Shown here: positions 1-5,679 of the stretch, in pieces | Layout of the letters: every line of letters begins with the position of its first letter | How positions within the stretch are numbered: position 1 is the first letter of the stretch | From: CAZRDB01 sp964598695 | Lineage (GTDB): Bacteria > Armatimonadota > Zipacnadia > UBA1398 | Assembly: GCA_964598695.1 (NCBI GenBank) | Contig: CAZRDB010000237.1 | Coordinates: forward strand, 1-6,814 | Direction: 5' to 3' | DNA: 6,814 nt | Position numbers and translations under genes: made by a program | Notes under the pieces: model-generated | Database searches by the model: none | Told to the model about the DNA's origin: nothing | Seen by the model: only the letters and a program-made list of their open reading frames with translations

Positions 1-39
1 CGGGAGCACGACCGCCTCGCCGCCGTCCCGCGCACGCGG

Positions 40-62
40 CATAATGGGAGAGCGACAGGAGG
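40..62 (+). promoter_or_regulatory. Candidate -10 element and strong ribosome binding site before the glycosidase-like gene
   Basis: CATAAT at 40-45 is a one-mismatch match to the bacterial -10 consensus in otherwise very GC-rich DNA. It is followed at 57-62 by AGGAGG, a perfect Shine-Dalgarno core. The core lies 12 bases before an in-frame GTG at 75 and 57 bases before the first ATG at 120, so it favours the GTG start. No convincing -35 hexamer is visible at the expected spacing. The promoter is inferred; the Shine-Dalgarno match is seen directly. Confidence 0.4.
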
Positions 63-74
63 CGAACCGCCCCG

Positions 75-236
75 GTGACGCGCCCGGTGGATCTTCGACA
101 ATCCCGCGAACGCACCCTGATGAAGACGACCCAGCCCTACGCGCCCGACCTCGACCTGCGCGTCGATGTCGTGATGGTCTTCGGCTACGACGACACCCTC
201 GGCGAGCGAATCCGGTCGTGGCGCGAAGCGGGCTAA
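75..236 (+). pseudogene. 5' fragment of the GH42-like TIM-barrel protein gene, cut off by an assembly error
   Basis: This short frame holds the true N-terminus of the large gene that resumes after the gap. From ATG 120 it reads MKTTQPYAPDL followed by a hydrophobic first strand (VDVVMVFGYDD) and ends SWREAG, then TAA at 234-236. The downstream side of the gap begins with EAGYIVHFGLG in the same register, so the TAA corresponds to the TAC (Tyr) codon at 371-373 and is a base error in a low-quality contig end. Two starts are possible. GTG 75 has AGGAGG 12 bases upstream and adds 15 residues. ATG 120 lacks a Shine-Dalgarno sequence but starts close to the first barrel strand. An in-frame stop at 42-44 limits further extension. 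The fragment is labelled broken only as it stands in this assembly; in the organism the gene is probably intact. Confidence 0.6.
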
Positions 237-362
237 ATCTACCCCTTCGGCGTGTTTTTGGGCGGGGGCCCAAAAAAAAAAAAAAAAAAGGGAATTGGGA
301 CGGCATTGGAAAACCCCCCAAAAAACAATAAACACCAAGTGCCCCCCAAAACNNNNNNNNNN
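226..362. other. Assembly artefact: corrupted duplicate contig end plus 10-N scaffold gap
   Basis: Bases 226-352 are an error-filled copy of the sequence that follows the Ns. AAGCGGGCTA at 226-235 is identical to 363-372; CTTCGGC at 245-251 matches 382-388 at the same offset of 137; TGGGACGGC at 296-304 matches 434-442 at offset 138, one indel later. Between these anchors the copy degrades into homopolymers, including 18 A at 272-289 and runs of C, typical of low-quality read ends. The 10 Ns at 353-362 are therefore a negative gap hiding an overlap. Deleting 226-362 joins G225 to A363 as a GAA codon and restores one reading frame through the large gene. Confidence 0.85.
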
Positions 363-2326
363 AAGCGGGCTACATCGTCCACTTCGGCCTGGGAGTGGGC
401 TGGGGCGCCTACAACGACTACCTCTACGGTCAGTGGGACGGCGAGGAGCACACCCGCGAGATCCAGAGCGACCGCGAGGGCCGCCGCATCGCCCGGGAGG
501 GCGAGACCTACTACCTCTCCCCCTCCCCCGGCCTCGCCCGCTACCTGGCCGACAAGGCCTGGGAGGCGATCCGGCACGGCGCCGTCGCGGTCCACTTCCA
601 CGAGCCCGAGTTCTGGGCCCGCGCCGGCTACTGCGACAGCTTCCGGGCCGAGTGGGAGCAACGGTTCGAGACGCCGTGGGCCGAGCCCCACACGACGGCC
701 GACGCCCGATACCGGGCCTCCAAGCTCATGTACCTGCTGTCGCAGGAGTGTCTTCGCAAGGCCATGGCGGACGTCCGGGCCCGCTGCGCCGACGCCGGGC
801 TCGAGGCGCGGCTCTACGTCGGCACCCACTCCGTGCTCAACTACGCGCACTGGCGCCTCATCAGCCCCGAGAGTTCGCTGACCCAGATCGAGGAGTGCGA
901 CGGCTACGTCGGACAGGTGTGGGCAGGCAGCGCGCGCGCCCCCGTCGTCTGCCGGGGCGAGCTGGCCGAGCGCACCTTCGAGTCGGCCTTCCTCGAGTAC
1001 TCCTCGCTCGCGGCGCTCGCGCGCACGAGCGGCCAGCGCATGTGGTTCATGGTCGACCCGGTCGAGGACGATCCGCACCGCGCGTGGGAGGACTACGCTC
1101 GCAACTGGCGCGCCACGACGCTGGCCGCGCTGCTGTGCCCGGAGGTCTTCCGCTACGAGGTCGCGCCCTGGCCCGAACGGTTCCTCCGTGGCGCACACCC
1201 GACCGGCGGCGATGGCCAGTGGTCGGGAATCCCGCGCTCCTACGCGACGCAGTTCCTGACGATCTCCCACGCGTTCGACGAGATGCAGCAGAACAGCCAC
1301 CAGGTCGTCTGGGAGAACGCCGGACCCTCGTTCGGGATCCTCGTCTCGGACACCGTGATGTTCCAGCGCGAAGATCCCTCGCCGAGCGACGAGCACCTCG
1401 GCTTCCTGTACGGCTTCGGGATTCCCCTGCTGCGCGCCGGGATCCCCGTCCGACCCGTCCAGATGGAGTTCGCCGGCCACCCGGGCTACCTCGCCGAGTT
1501 CGACGTGCTCTTGCTCACCTACGAGGGCCAGAAGCCGCCGAACCCCGAGGTGCACGAGCACCTGCGCGAGTGGGTCCACGGCGGCGGCGTCCTGATCTAC
1601 GTCGGCGACGACGCCGACCCCTACCACGGGGTGCTCGAGTGGTGGAACACGGGCGAGCTGCGCTATGCCTCGCCCCGCGAGCACCTCTTCGAGCGCCTCG
1701 GGCTCCACCCCGACGCCCACCCCGGCTACCAACCGGGCACCCACCGGCTCCGGACGGGCGGAGCGGTCGTCTACCGCCGGAACCCGGTCGACATCGCCCA
1801 GAGCCCGGACGGCCCCGAGCTGGTCCTGCGGCTCGCGCAGTACGCCTGCCGGCGGCGGAACTACCGCTACGAGCTGTCCGACCACTTCATCCTCCGCCGG
1901 GGTCCCTACGTGCTCGCCGTGGGGCTGGAGGCGCGCGAGGCCCTCGAGCCGACGCGGATCGAGGGCAAGCTGGTCGATCTCCTCTCCCCCGAGATGGCCG
2001 TGCTCGACCAGGTCGAGGTCCGGCCGGGCGACCTCCACGTGCTGGTCGATGTCGATGCCTACGAGGGGCCGAAGGACCGCGTGCTGGCTTCGGCCGGCTG
2101 CGTCCACGACCAGCGCCGCGAGGGCGATCGGTTCTCGTTCACGATCACCGGCCCGCTCGGCACCGAAGGGCTCACCCGCGTGCGCCTGACGGGCCGCCCC
2201 ACCGAGATCGTTCTGCCGGGCAGCCACGACGGCCACCGGGCCCACTGGCACGCTCCGAGTGGCACGCTGCTCCTGCGCTACCCGAACCGCCCGGACGGCC
2301 AGCGGGTGCGGATTCGCCTCGGCTGA
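363..2326 (+). CDS. GH42-like TIM-barrel protein with GATase-like domain (main part; 5' end lies across the false gap)
   Basis: This probable cytoplasmic glycoside-hydrolase-like protein has unknown substrate. Rejoined to its 5' end it is 689 residues (ATG 120) or 704 (GTG 75), about the size of GH42 beta-galactosidases. Numbering from ATG 120: residues 15-350 look like a beta/alpha barrel, with strand VAVHFHEPEFW at about 110-120, where E116 or E118 sits where clan GH-A enzymes carry the acid/base Glu; then a Trp-rich helix (FRAEWEQRF). The nucleophile is not evident; the strands around FMVDPVEDD or FRYEVAPWPE are candidates. Residues 359-500 (FGILVSD, DVLLLTYEG at 416, HGGGVLIYVGDDAD from 441) resemble the class I GATase-like, trimerisation-type domain of GH42. 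The remainder is beta-rich. There is no signal peptide or membrane segment. Within this half alone the first usable start is GTG 395, which would remove the first barrel strand and is wrong. Family placement is inferred from pattern, not from a search. Confidence 0.6.
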
Positions 2327-2359
2327 GACCGGCGGCGACTCCCGCGCGCGCGCCCTATC

Positions 2360-2395
2360 TGCTAGAGTGTTGCGGGGGAGACGCGACATTCGGAG
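2360..2395 (+). promoter_or_regulatory. Candidate extended -10 promoter and RBS for the 72-residue gene
   Basis: TG at 2360-2361, one base, then TAGAGT at 2363-2368 fits an extended -10 element (TGnTAnAnT), which can work without a good -35; none is seen upstream, where the DNA is a CGCGCG run. GGAG at 2392-2395 lies 9 bases before ATG 2405, a normal spacing. The region sits between the stop of the glycosidase-like gene and the small gene, suggesting separate transcription. Confidence 0.35.
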
Positions 2396-2404
2396 CGAGG
2401 ACGT

Positions 2405-2623
2405 ATGCTACTGGTCAAGCTGACGACCCTGGAGGACGGCTCGATCCGCGCCGAGAGTCCCAACCGCGTTCTCGGCTACTTCGACGACATGACGGCGGCC
2501 GAGGTGCGCGACTACCTGATCGCCCAGGCCATGCAGGTCGAGGAGCGGATCGTCTTCGTCGACGAGTTCGAACAGACGGAGGAGCGCCTGAACCTCCGCC
2601 AGCTCATGAAGGGCAAGAAGTAG
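2405..2623 (+). CDS. Small acidic hypothetical protein (72 residues)
   Basis: I do not recognise this family. The protein begins MLLVKLTTLEDGSIRAES, which looks like a beta hairpin, then a helix around DDMTAAEVRDYLIAQAMQ (about 27-44), a short strand ERIVFVDEF (47-55), a charged helix (EQTEERLNLRQLM) and a basic tail KGKK. It has no Cys, His or Trp, no membrane segment and no signal peptide, so a small soluble alpha/beta protein, perhaps a binding or regulatory partner, is likely. ATG 2405 has GGAG 9 bases upstream and a promoter-like TAGAGT at 2363-2368. The gene lies 78 bases after the glycosidase-like gene and 122 bases before the next, with a hairpin downstream, so it may be its own transcription unit. 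The frame keeps strong GC bias at third positions, and its size and RBS support a real gene. Function unknown. Confidence 0.7.
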   Translation: MLLVKLTTLEDGSIRAESPNRVLGYFDDMTAAEVRDYLIAQAMQVEERIVFVDEFEQTEERLNLRQLMKGKK

Positions 2624-2646
2624 AAGTAGCGACGGCCGCGGCCGAA

Positions 2647-2666
2647 CGGGCGGGCCCCCCCGCCTG
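2647..2666 (+). terminator. GC-rich hairpin after the 72-residue gene, possible terminator
   Basis: GGCGGG (2649-2654), loop CCCC, then CCCGCC (2659-2664) form a perfect 6-bp stem, extendable by a G-T and a C-G pair to 2647 and 2666. It sits 24 bases after the stop at 2623. There is no T-run behind it, so it is at best a weak intrinsic terminator or a 3'-end stabiliser. Confidence 0.3.
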
Positions 2667-2745
2667 GGGCCGCGCATACGACCCCTCGCGCCGCCCCCGC
2701 CACCGGAGGCCGCCGGCGCGAGCGAACGGGCGGTGACGGGGAGCC

Positions 2746-3396
2746 ATGGAGACGCGACGAGCCGGAACGGTAACGCTGCGCCACGCCGGTCGGACGCCCC
2801 TCCGCATCCTCTACGGGCGCCCCGGCGCCGAGCCCCCGCTCCGGGACGCCCCGGGATCCGACGACTGGGACGGCGCCTGGCTCGCGCCACCGTGCGGCGA
2901 GGTCAGCGAGCGGGAGCTGGGCTGGATCGACGACCACATCGCGCTCGGGAAGCCGGCCGTGGTCGTCCTCGACGAGCGGGACGACGGACCGGTCACCGAC
3001 CGCCTCCTCCGACGGCTCGCCGCGCCCGCGGTCGCCGACGGCGGCGCACCCCGCTACTCCGCCCGCCCGGCCGTGCTCCGTGGCCCGGGCGTCGAGGGGG
3101 AGCACCTCGTCCTCGCGGGGTGGGCGCGGATCTCAGTCACTGCGGGCGAGCCGTGGGTCTGGGTGGATGAGGACGGGGCCCGGTTCGATATCGCTCGGCG
3201 TTTCCCGGCCTCCGAGGGCCGCGGCGAGGTCATCGTCTTCTACCAGTCGCGATTCTGGAGGACGGAGTTCGGAGGCGGGACCGACGGACCCGCCGACCCC
3301 CGCGAGCACGACGCCTGGGAACTCCAGTGGCTCGCGCTCGACCATCTCTGCGGCGCATCGCTCCTCCCCCCGACCCCGGCGCCGGTGGGCGCCTAG
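2746..3396 (+). CDS. Hypothetical protein, possible degenerate GATase-like (DUF4350-like) fold, 216 residues
   Basis: The product is not recognised with certainty. Its layout resembles the GATase-like/DUF4350 pattern: strand LRILYGRP (19-26), DGAWLAPP (42-49), helix SERELGWIDDHIALGK (54-69), strand PAVVVLDE (70-77), and near the end GRGEVIVFYQSRFW (158-171), which resembles the 'G.G.vvvl.d..lf' segment, followed by a helix with WELQWLALDHLCG. The only two cysteines, C50 and C202, are not in a nucleophile-elbow context, so amidotransferase chemistry is unlikely. No signal peptide or membrane segment is visible. The start is ATG 2746; the nearest purine tract (GGGGAG, 2738-2743) is only two bases away, closer than usual, so the start is less sure. 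The stop at 3394-3396 is three bases before the acetyltransferase start, implying one operon and coupled translation. Confidence 0.65.
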   Translation: METRRAGTVTLRHAGRTPLRILYGRPGAEPPLRDAPGSDDWDGAWLAPPCGEVSERELGWIDDHIALGKPAVVVLDERDDGPVTDRLLRRLAAPAVADGGAPRYSARPAVLRGPGVEGEHLVLAGWARISVTAGEPWVWVDEDGARFDIARRFPASEGRGEVIVFYQSRFWRTEFGGGTDGPADPREHDAWELQWLALDHLCGASLLPPTPAPVGA

Positions 3397-3399
3397 ACC

Positions 3400-4338
3400 G
3401 TGGCGCTCGAGATCCTCCCCTACGACGGCGACGCCGAGGGCGTTCTTCGGCTCTACGCCGACGCCACCGCCTCTGTCCCCCACAGCTTCCCGGCCTCGCT
3501 GCCGGAGGTGGCCGCCTGGCTCGAGGGACGGAGCGCGCGGCTCGAGAGCGAGTCCATCGCCATCGCCCGCGAGGGGGGGGAGATCGTCGGACTGGCCCGC
3601 TACGGCCGTGGCGGGCCGGACGCGAGACCGGAGTCCTGGTTCACCGTGGGTCCCGGCGAGGGCATCCTCGAGACCTTGCTCGTGCGCCCGGGCGACCGCG
3701 AGGCGGCGGAGCTGCTGCTCACTCGGGCCGATGCCGACCTGCGCGCCCCCGCGAGCGAGGTGACCTGGGCGTTCGAGGACGAACTCGGCCCTCCCTTCTC
3801 CCACGGCGGCTTCGGGCAGATCTCGGCCACGATGGCCACCCCGCTGGAGTGCCTCTGCCGCCACGGCTTCACGGCCCATGCCGGAGAGCTGCACCTGGTG
3901 CTCGATCGGCTGGCCGCGCCCCCACCAGGCCGAGCCCCCGCCGGGATCTCGGTGACCACCCACCGCCTCGACGCCGGGGAGTGGGCGCTCGAAGCCCATG
4001 GACCGGACGGCGCGCACGCGTCCCAGTGCGTCTGGGCGCCGGTCTCGCTCAAGAGCCGCTGCCCCGTGGCGCGTCGGGTGGGCTACGTCTGGTGGCTCGG
4101 CGTCGACGACGGGTTCCGTGGCCGCGGCCTCGGGCGCCACATGATGCGGTGCGCGTTCCAGCACATGCGCGACAACGGCATCACCGCGGTCTGGCTGACT
4201 ACCGGCGCCGCGAACTACGTCGCGCAGTCGCTCTACCTGAGCCTGGGGTTCCGGGTCGTCGACTACTCCCTGACCCTCGTCCGGCGCGGCCCGCAGAAAA
4301 AACATGCGGAAACGAAGCCCTCCCCCAAAACGATGTGA
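3400..4338 (+). CDS. GNAT-family acetyltransferase with two tandem GNAT-like domains
   Basis: This is a predicted cytoplasmic acetyl-CoA-dependent N-acetyltransferase; the acceptor is unknown. The C-terminal domain (about 183-294) is a good GNAT: strand GYVWWLGVDD (228-237), acetyl-CoA loop RGRGLG (240-245) followed by its helix, strand TAVWLTT (262-268), N272, then SLYLSLGFRVVDYSLTLV (277-294), the usual C-terminal GNAT segment. The N-terminal half (about 4-169) looks like a second copy without the pyrophosphate loop: IAIAREGGEIVGLARYG (53-69) is a GNAT-type beta hairpin, ETLLVRPGDREAAELLL (91-107) stands where the loop should be, and LCRHGFTAHAGELHLVLD (152-169) closes it. At 312 residues it fits two-domain GNATs such as the mycothiol synthase type, but I would not assign that activity. 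Start GTG 3400 is three bases after the upstream stop with only a weak GGTGGG, suggesting coupling. The tail from 299 (QKKHAETKPSPKTM) is Lys-rich and coded by less GC-rich DNA. Confidence 0.85.
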   Translation: MALEILPYDGDAEGVLRLYADATASVPHSFPASLPEVAAWLEGRSARLESESIAIAREGGEIVGLARYGRGGPDARPESWFTVGPGEGILETLLVRPGDREAAELLLTRADADLRAPASEVTWAFEDELGPPFSHGGFGQISATMATPLECLCRHGFTAHAGELHLVLDRLAAPPPGRAPAGISVTTHRLDAGEWALEAHGPDGAHASQCVWAPVSLKSRCPVARRVGYVWWLGVDDGFRGRGLGRHMMRCAFQHMRDNGITAVWLTTGAANYVAQSLYLSLGFRVVDYSLTLVRRGPQKKHAETKPSPKTM

Positions 4339-4364
4339 TTGTCCCCCGGTGACGTGGAAGAACT

Positions 4365-4401
4365 GTCTGTGGAGGCGCAGAGAGCAGGCGCCCCACCAGA
4401 C
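4365..4401 (+). promoter_or_regulatory. Imperfect 13-bp hairpin between the GNAT and pilin genes
   Basis: GTCTG (4365-4369), TGG (4370-4372) and GGCGC (4374-4378) pair with GCGCC (4388-4392), CCA (4393-4395) and CAGAC (4397-4401). That is 13 pairs with one bulged A (4373) and one bulged C (4396), closing a 9-base loop. It starts 26 bases after the acetyltransferase stop. It has no T-run, so it may be a terminator remnant, an mRNA 3'-end structure, or part of the pilin leader. Confidence 0.4.
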
Positions 4402-4414
4402 GAAGACAGACATC

Positions 4415-4451
4415 GCCCGCATCGCGGGCTCGAGATGAAGTCCCCGGGAGG
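4415..4451 (+). promoter_or_regulatory. Short perfect hairpin and strong RBS upstream of the pilin gene
   Basis: GCCCGC (4415-4420), loop ATC, GCGGGC (4424-4429) is a perfect 6-bp stem. Seventeen bases later GGAGG (4447-4451) stands 9 bases before ATG 4461, a strong Shine-Dalgarno site in an open stretch. Together with the hairpin at 4365-4401 this makes a structured leader. No clear sigma-70 or sigma-54 promoter was found; transcription may start inside the end of the upstream gene, where the DNA is less GC-rich (about 4295-4345). Confidence 0.45.
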
Positions 4452-4460
4452 GAACCGAAG

Positions 4461-4814
4461 ATGAGGAAGAACAAGGGTTTCACGCTCATTGAGATGATGA
4501 TCGTAATCCTGGTCATCGCGGTGTTGGCCCTGATCGTCGGTCTCGCCGTCCGCAACGCGGGCCAGAGAGCGAAGTCGGCGCGTAAGGCCGAGGACGTCCG
4601 CGCGATCAACGAGGCCTGCTGGCTGTATGAGAACGACACCGGCGCGGTTGCGACCCAGGTCACCGACCTGACCCAGGACCCGGCCGGCGCGCCCACTGGC
4701 TACAACGGCCCCTACCTCCGCGGCAACCCGACCGATCCGTTCGGCGCCGGCGACTACGTGATCACCGACGGCACGGTGACGGGCCCCGGAGATGTCGTCA
4801 GCTTCGCCAACTAG
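4461..4814 (+). CDS. Type IV pilin / GspG-like pseudopilin
   Basis: This is a small class III signal-peptide protein that would be processed by a prepilin peptidase and assembled into a type II secretion pseudopilus or type IV pilus at the inner membrane. The N-terminus MRKNKG|FTLIEMMIVILVIAVLAL is textbook: a basic leader, cleavage after G6, Phe at mature +1 and Glu at +5 (E11), then a hydrophobic assembly helix to about V30 running into an amphipathic helix (about 31-56). The C-terminal part has GPYLRGNPTDPFGAGDYVI (83-101), close to the GspG pattern GPYL..P.DPWG.PY. At 117 residues it is shorter than typical GspG (about 135-145), with a short beta region. Only one Cys (C53) is present, so there is no pilin disulfide loop. 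No secretion or pilus assembly genes are adjacent, so partners must lie elsewhere. Strong RBS (GGAGG, 9 bases) and a strong terminator suggest a single-gene, highly expressed unit. Confidence 0.93.
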   Translation: MRKNKGFTLIEMMIVILVIAVLALIVGLAVRNAGQRAKSARKAEDVRAINEACWLYENDTGAVATQVTDLTQDPAGAPTGYNGPYLRGNPTDPFGAGDYVITDGTVTGPGDVVSFAN

Positions 4815-4837
4815 CGGCCCAACCTGACAGCGATCCC

Positions 4838-4877
4838 GCGAACCGCGCTCCCCTCGGGCAGCGCGGTTCGCTGTTGT
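4838..4877 (+). terminator. Strong intrinsic terminator of the pilin gene
   Basis: GCGAACCGCGCT (4838-4849) and AGCGCGGTTCGC (4860-4871) form a perfect 12-bp stem around a 10-base loop, directly followed by TGTTGT (4872-4877). It begins 24 bases after the pilin stop. This is the best terminator in the window and isolates the pilin gene from the ThuA-like gene. The T-tract is interrupted by G, as is common in GC-rich genomes. Confidence 0.8.
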
Positions 4878-4983
4878 ACGTGCCCCGAGGTCATCGGCCG
4901 CGGGGCGCGAACATACGGCCAGCGCGGTCGCCGCTCCTGGAGCCGGCCGCCCAATCCCGTGCAGGACCTGGAGGCGTAGTGCC

Positions 4984-5610
4984 GTGTCGAAGATCAAGAC
5001 CTTGGTGTTCTCGGGCGGGGAGATCCACGACTGGAAGAGCTGCGGCGATGAGATCGAGCGGGTGCTCCGGGCCGATCCACGGTTCGACGTGACCCGCGTC
5101 AACGAGGATCTCTCGATCCTCGAGGCCCCCCACCTCGACCCGTACGACGTGCTCGTCTTCTACTACACGATCGGCGAGATCACCACCGCGCAGCAGAACG
5201 GCCTGCTCCAGTGGGTCGCGCGCGGCAAGGGCTTCGTCCCCGTGCACTCGGGCGCCGATTCCTTTCGCGGGTGCCCCGAGTACCGGGCGATGGTCGGCGG
5301 CTGGTTCGTCACCCACCCGGCCTACCGGCAGTACCAGGTCAGCGTTGTCGATCCCGGCCACCCCATCACCGAGGGAATCGACGAGTTCTTCGTGACCGAT
5401 GAGATGTACGTCACCGACTACGACCCGCGCGTCGACGTGCTCGCCACCGCGCTGTGGAAGGGCGGCACGGTCCCCGTGGCATGGACCAAGGGCTGGGGGG
5501 AGGCCGGACGGGTCTTCTACCTCGCGCTCGGCCACGACGGGCCGGCTTGTCAGCACGAGATGTTCGGGCGGCTGCTGTGTGCGGGAACGGCCTGGGCGGC
5601 CACTCCCTAG
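4984..5610 (+). CDS. ThuA-like domain protein
   Basis: A soluble ThuA-family protein (GATase-like flavodoxin fold). ThuA works with the sugar dehydrogenase ThuB in rhizobial trehalose and related disaccharide catabolism; homologues are common next to sugar-degradation genes. The motifs run through the whole 208 residues, the normal single-domain length: KTLVFSGGEIHDW (5-17), YDVLVFYYTIGEIT (54-67), GLLQWVARGKGFVPVHSGADSF (73-94), PEYRAMVGGWFVTHP (98-112), DPGHPITEGIDEFFVTDEMY (123-142), VLATALW (152-158), PVAWTKGWGEAGRVFYLALGHD (164-185). H88 sits at the elbow where true amidotransferases have Cys, as is usual in ThuA proteins, so this is not a glutaminase. No signal peptide. GTG 4984 has GGAGG (4970-4974) 9 bases upstream, and MSKIKTLVFS is a natural start. 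No ThuB-type dehydrogenase is in the window; the substrate is unknown. Transcription probably starts between 4878 and 4970, with no convincing promoter seen. Confidence 0.92.
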   Translation: MSKIKTLVFSGGEIHDWKSCGDEIERVLRADPRFDVTRVNEDLSILEAPHLDPYDVLVFYYTIGEITTAQQNGLLQWVARGKGFVPVHSGADSFRGCPEYRAMVGGWFVTHPAYRQYQVSVVDPGHPITEGIDEFFVTDEMYVTDYDPRVDVLATALWKGGTVPVAWTKGWGEAGRVFYLALGHDGPACQHEMFGRLLCAGTAWAATP

Positions 5611-5629
5611 CGGCCCCCTCGGGACGTAC

Positions 5630-5668
5630 GCCGTCCGGCGTGGCGCATCTTCCGGCGCGCCGGACGGC
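5630..5668. terminator. Bidirectional hairpin between convergent genes
   Basis: GCCGTCCGGCG (5630-5640) and CGCCGGACGGC (5658-5668) form a perfect 11-bp stem around a 17-base loop. It lies 19 bases after the ThuA-like stop and 11 bases beyond the stop of the minus-strand gene, so it could end transcripts from both sides. No T-run is present in either direction (only CCTT on the plus side). Confidence 0.6.
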
Positions 5669-5679
5669 CTTCGCCGCGG

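Noticed and set aside
1..74. Possible 3' end of an upstream gene
   Set aside because: The first 40 bases are open in some frames but show no recognisable protein end, and the promoter-like and RBS signals suggest non-coding DNA. It is too short to call.
272..289. 18-A run that might be a poly-A, transposon or regulatory element
   Set aside because: It lies in the low-quality copy of 409-426, where the good sequence has no A run, so it is a sequencing or assembly error.
2343..2353. Alternating CG run that could form Z-DNA
   Set aside because: Eleven bases of CG alternation are expected by chance in DNA this GC-rich, and nothing else marks the site.
239..2389. Very long minus-strand open frame (716 codons) opposite the glycosidase-like gene
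   Set aside because: It runs through the corrupted duplicate and the Ns, has a low-complexity Arg/Ala/Val/Glu composition, and is the antisense shadow of a gene with clear domain structure. Long antisense frames are expected at this GC content.
295..2736. Long plus-strand open frame (813 codons) in another phase over the first two genes
   Set aside because: The translation is Arg/Pro/Gly-rich with no motif, starts inside the artefact, and covers the real frame of the large gene.
3573..3580. G8 run inside the GNAT gene as a frameshift or phase-variation site
   Set aside because: The frame is unchanged on both sides and encodes a sensible GNAT hairpin (REGGEIVGLARYG). Programmed slippage has no further support such as a second frame with conserved protein.
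3133..4422. Minus-strand open frame (429 codons) opposite the GNAT gene
   Set aside because: Shadow of the acetyltransferase, which has recognisable GNAT motifs; the antisense product has no motif or RBS.
4872..4983. Possible promoter for the ThuA-like gene (CATACG at 4912-4917, TTGTAC at 4874-4879)
   Set aside because: The two hexamers are 32 bases apart and the matches are weak, so no promoter could be supported.
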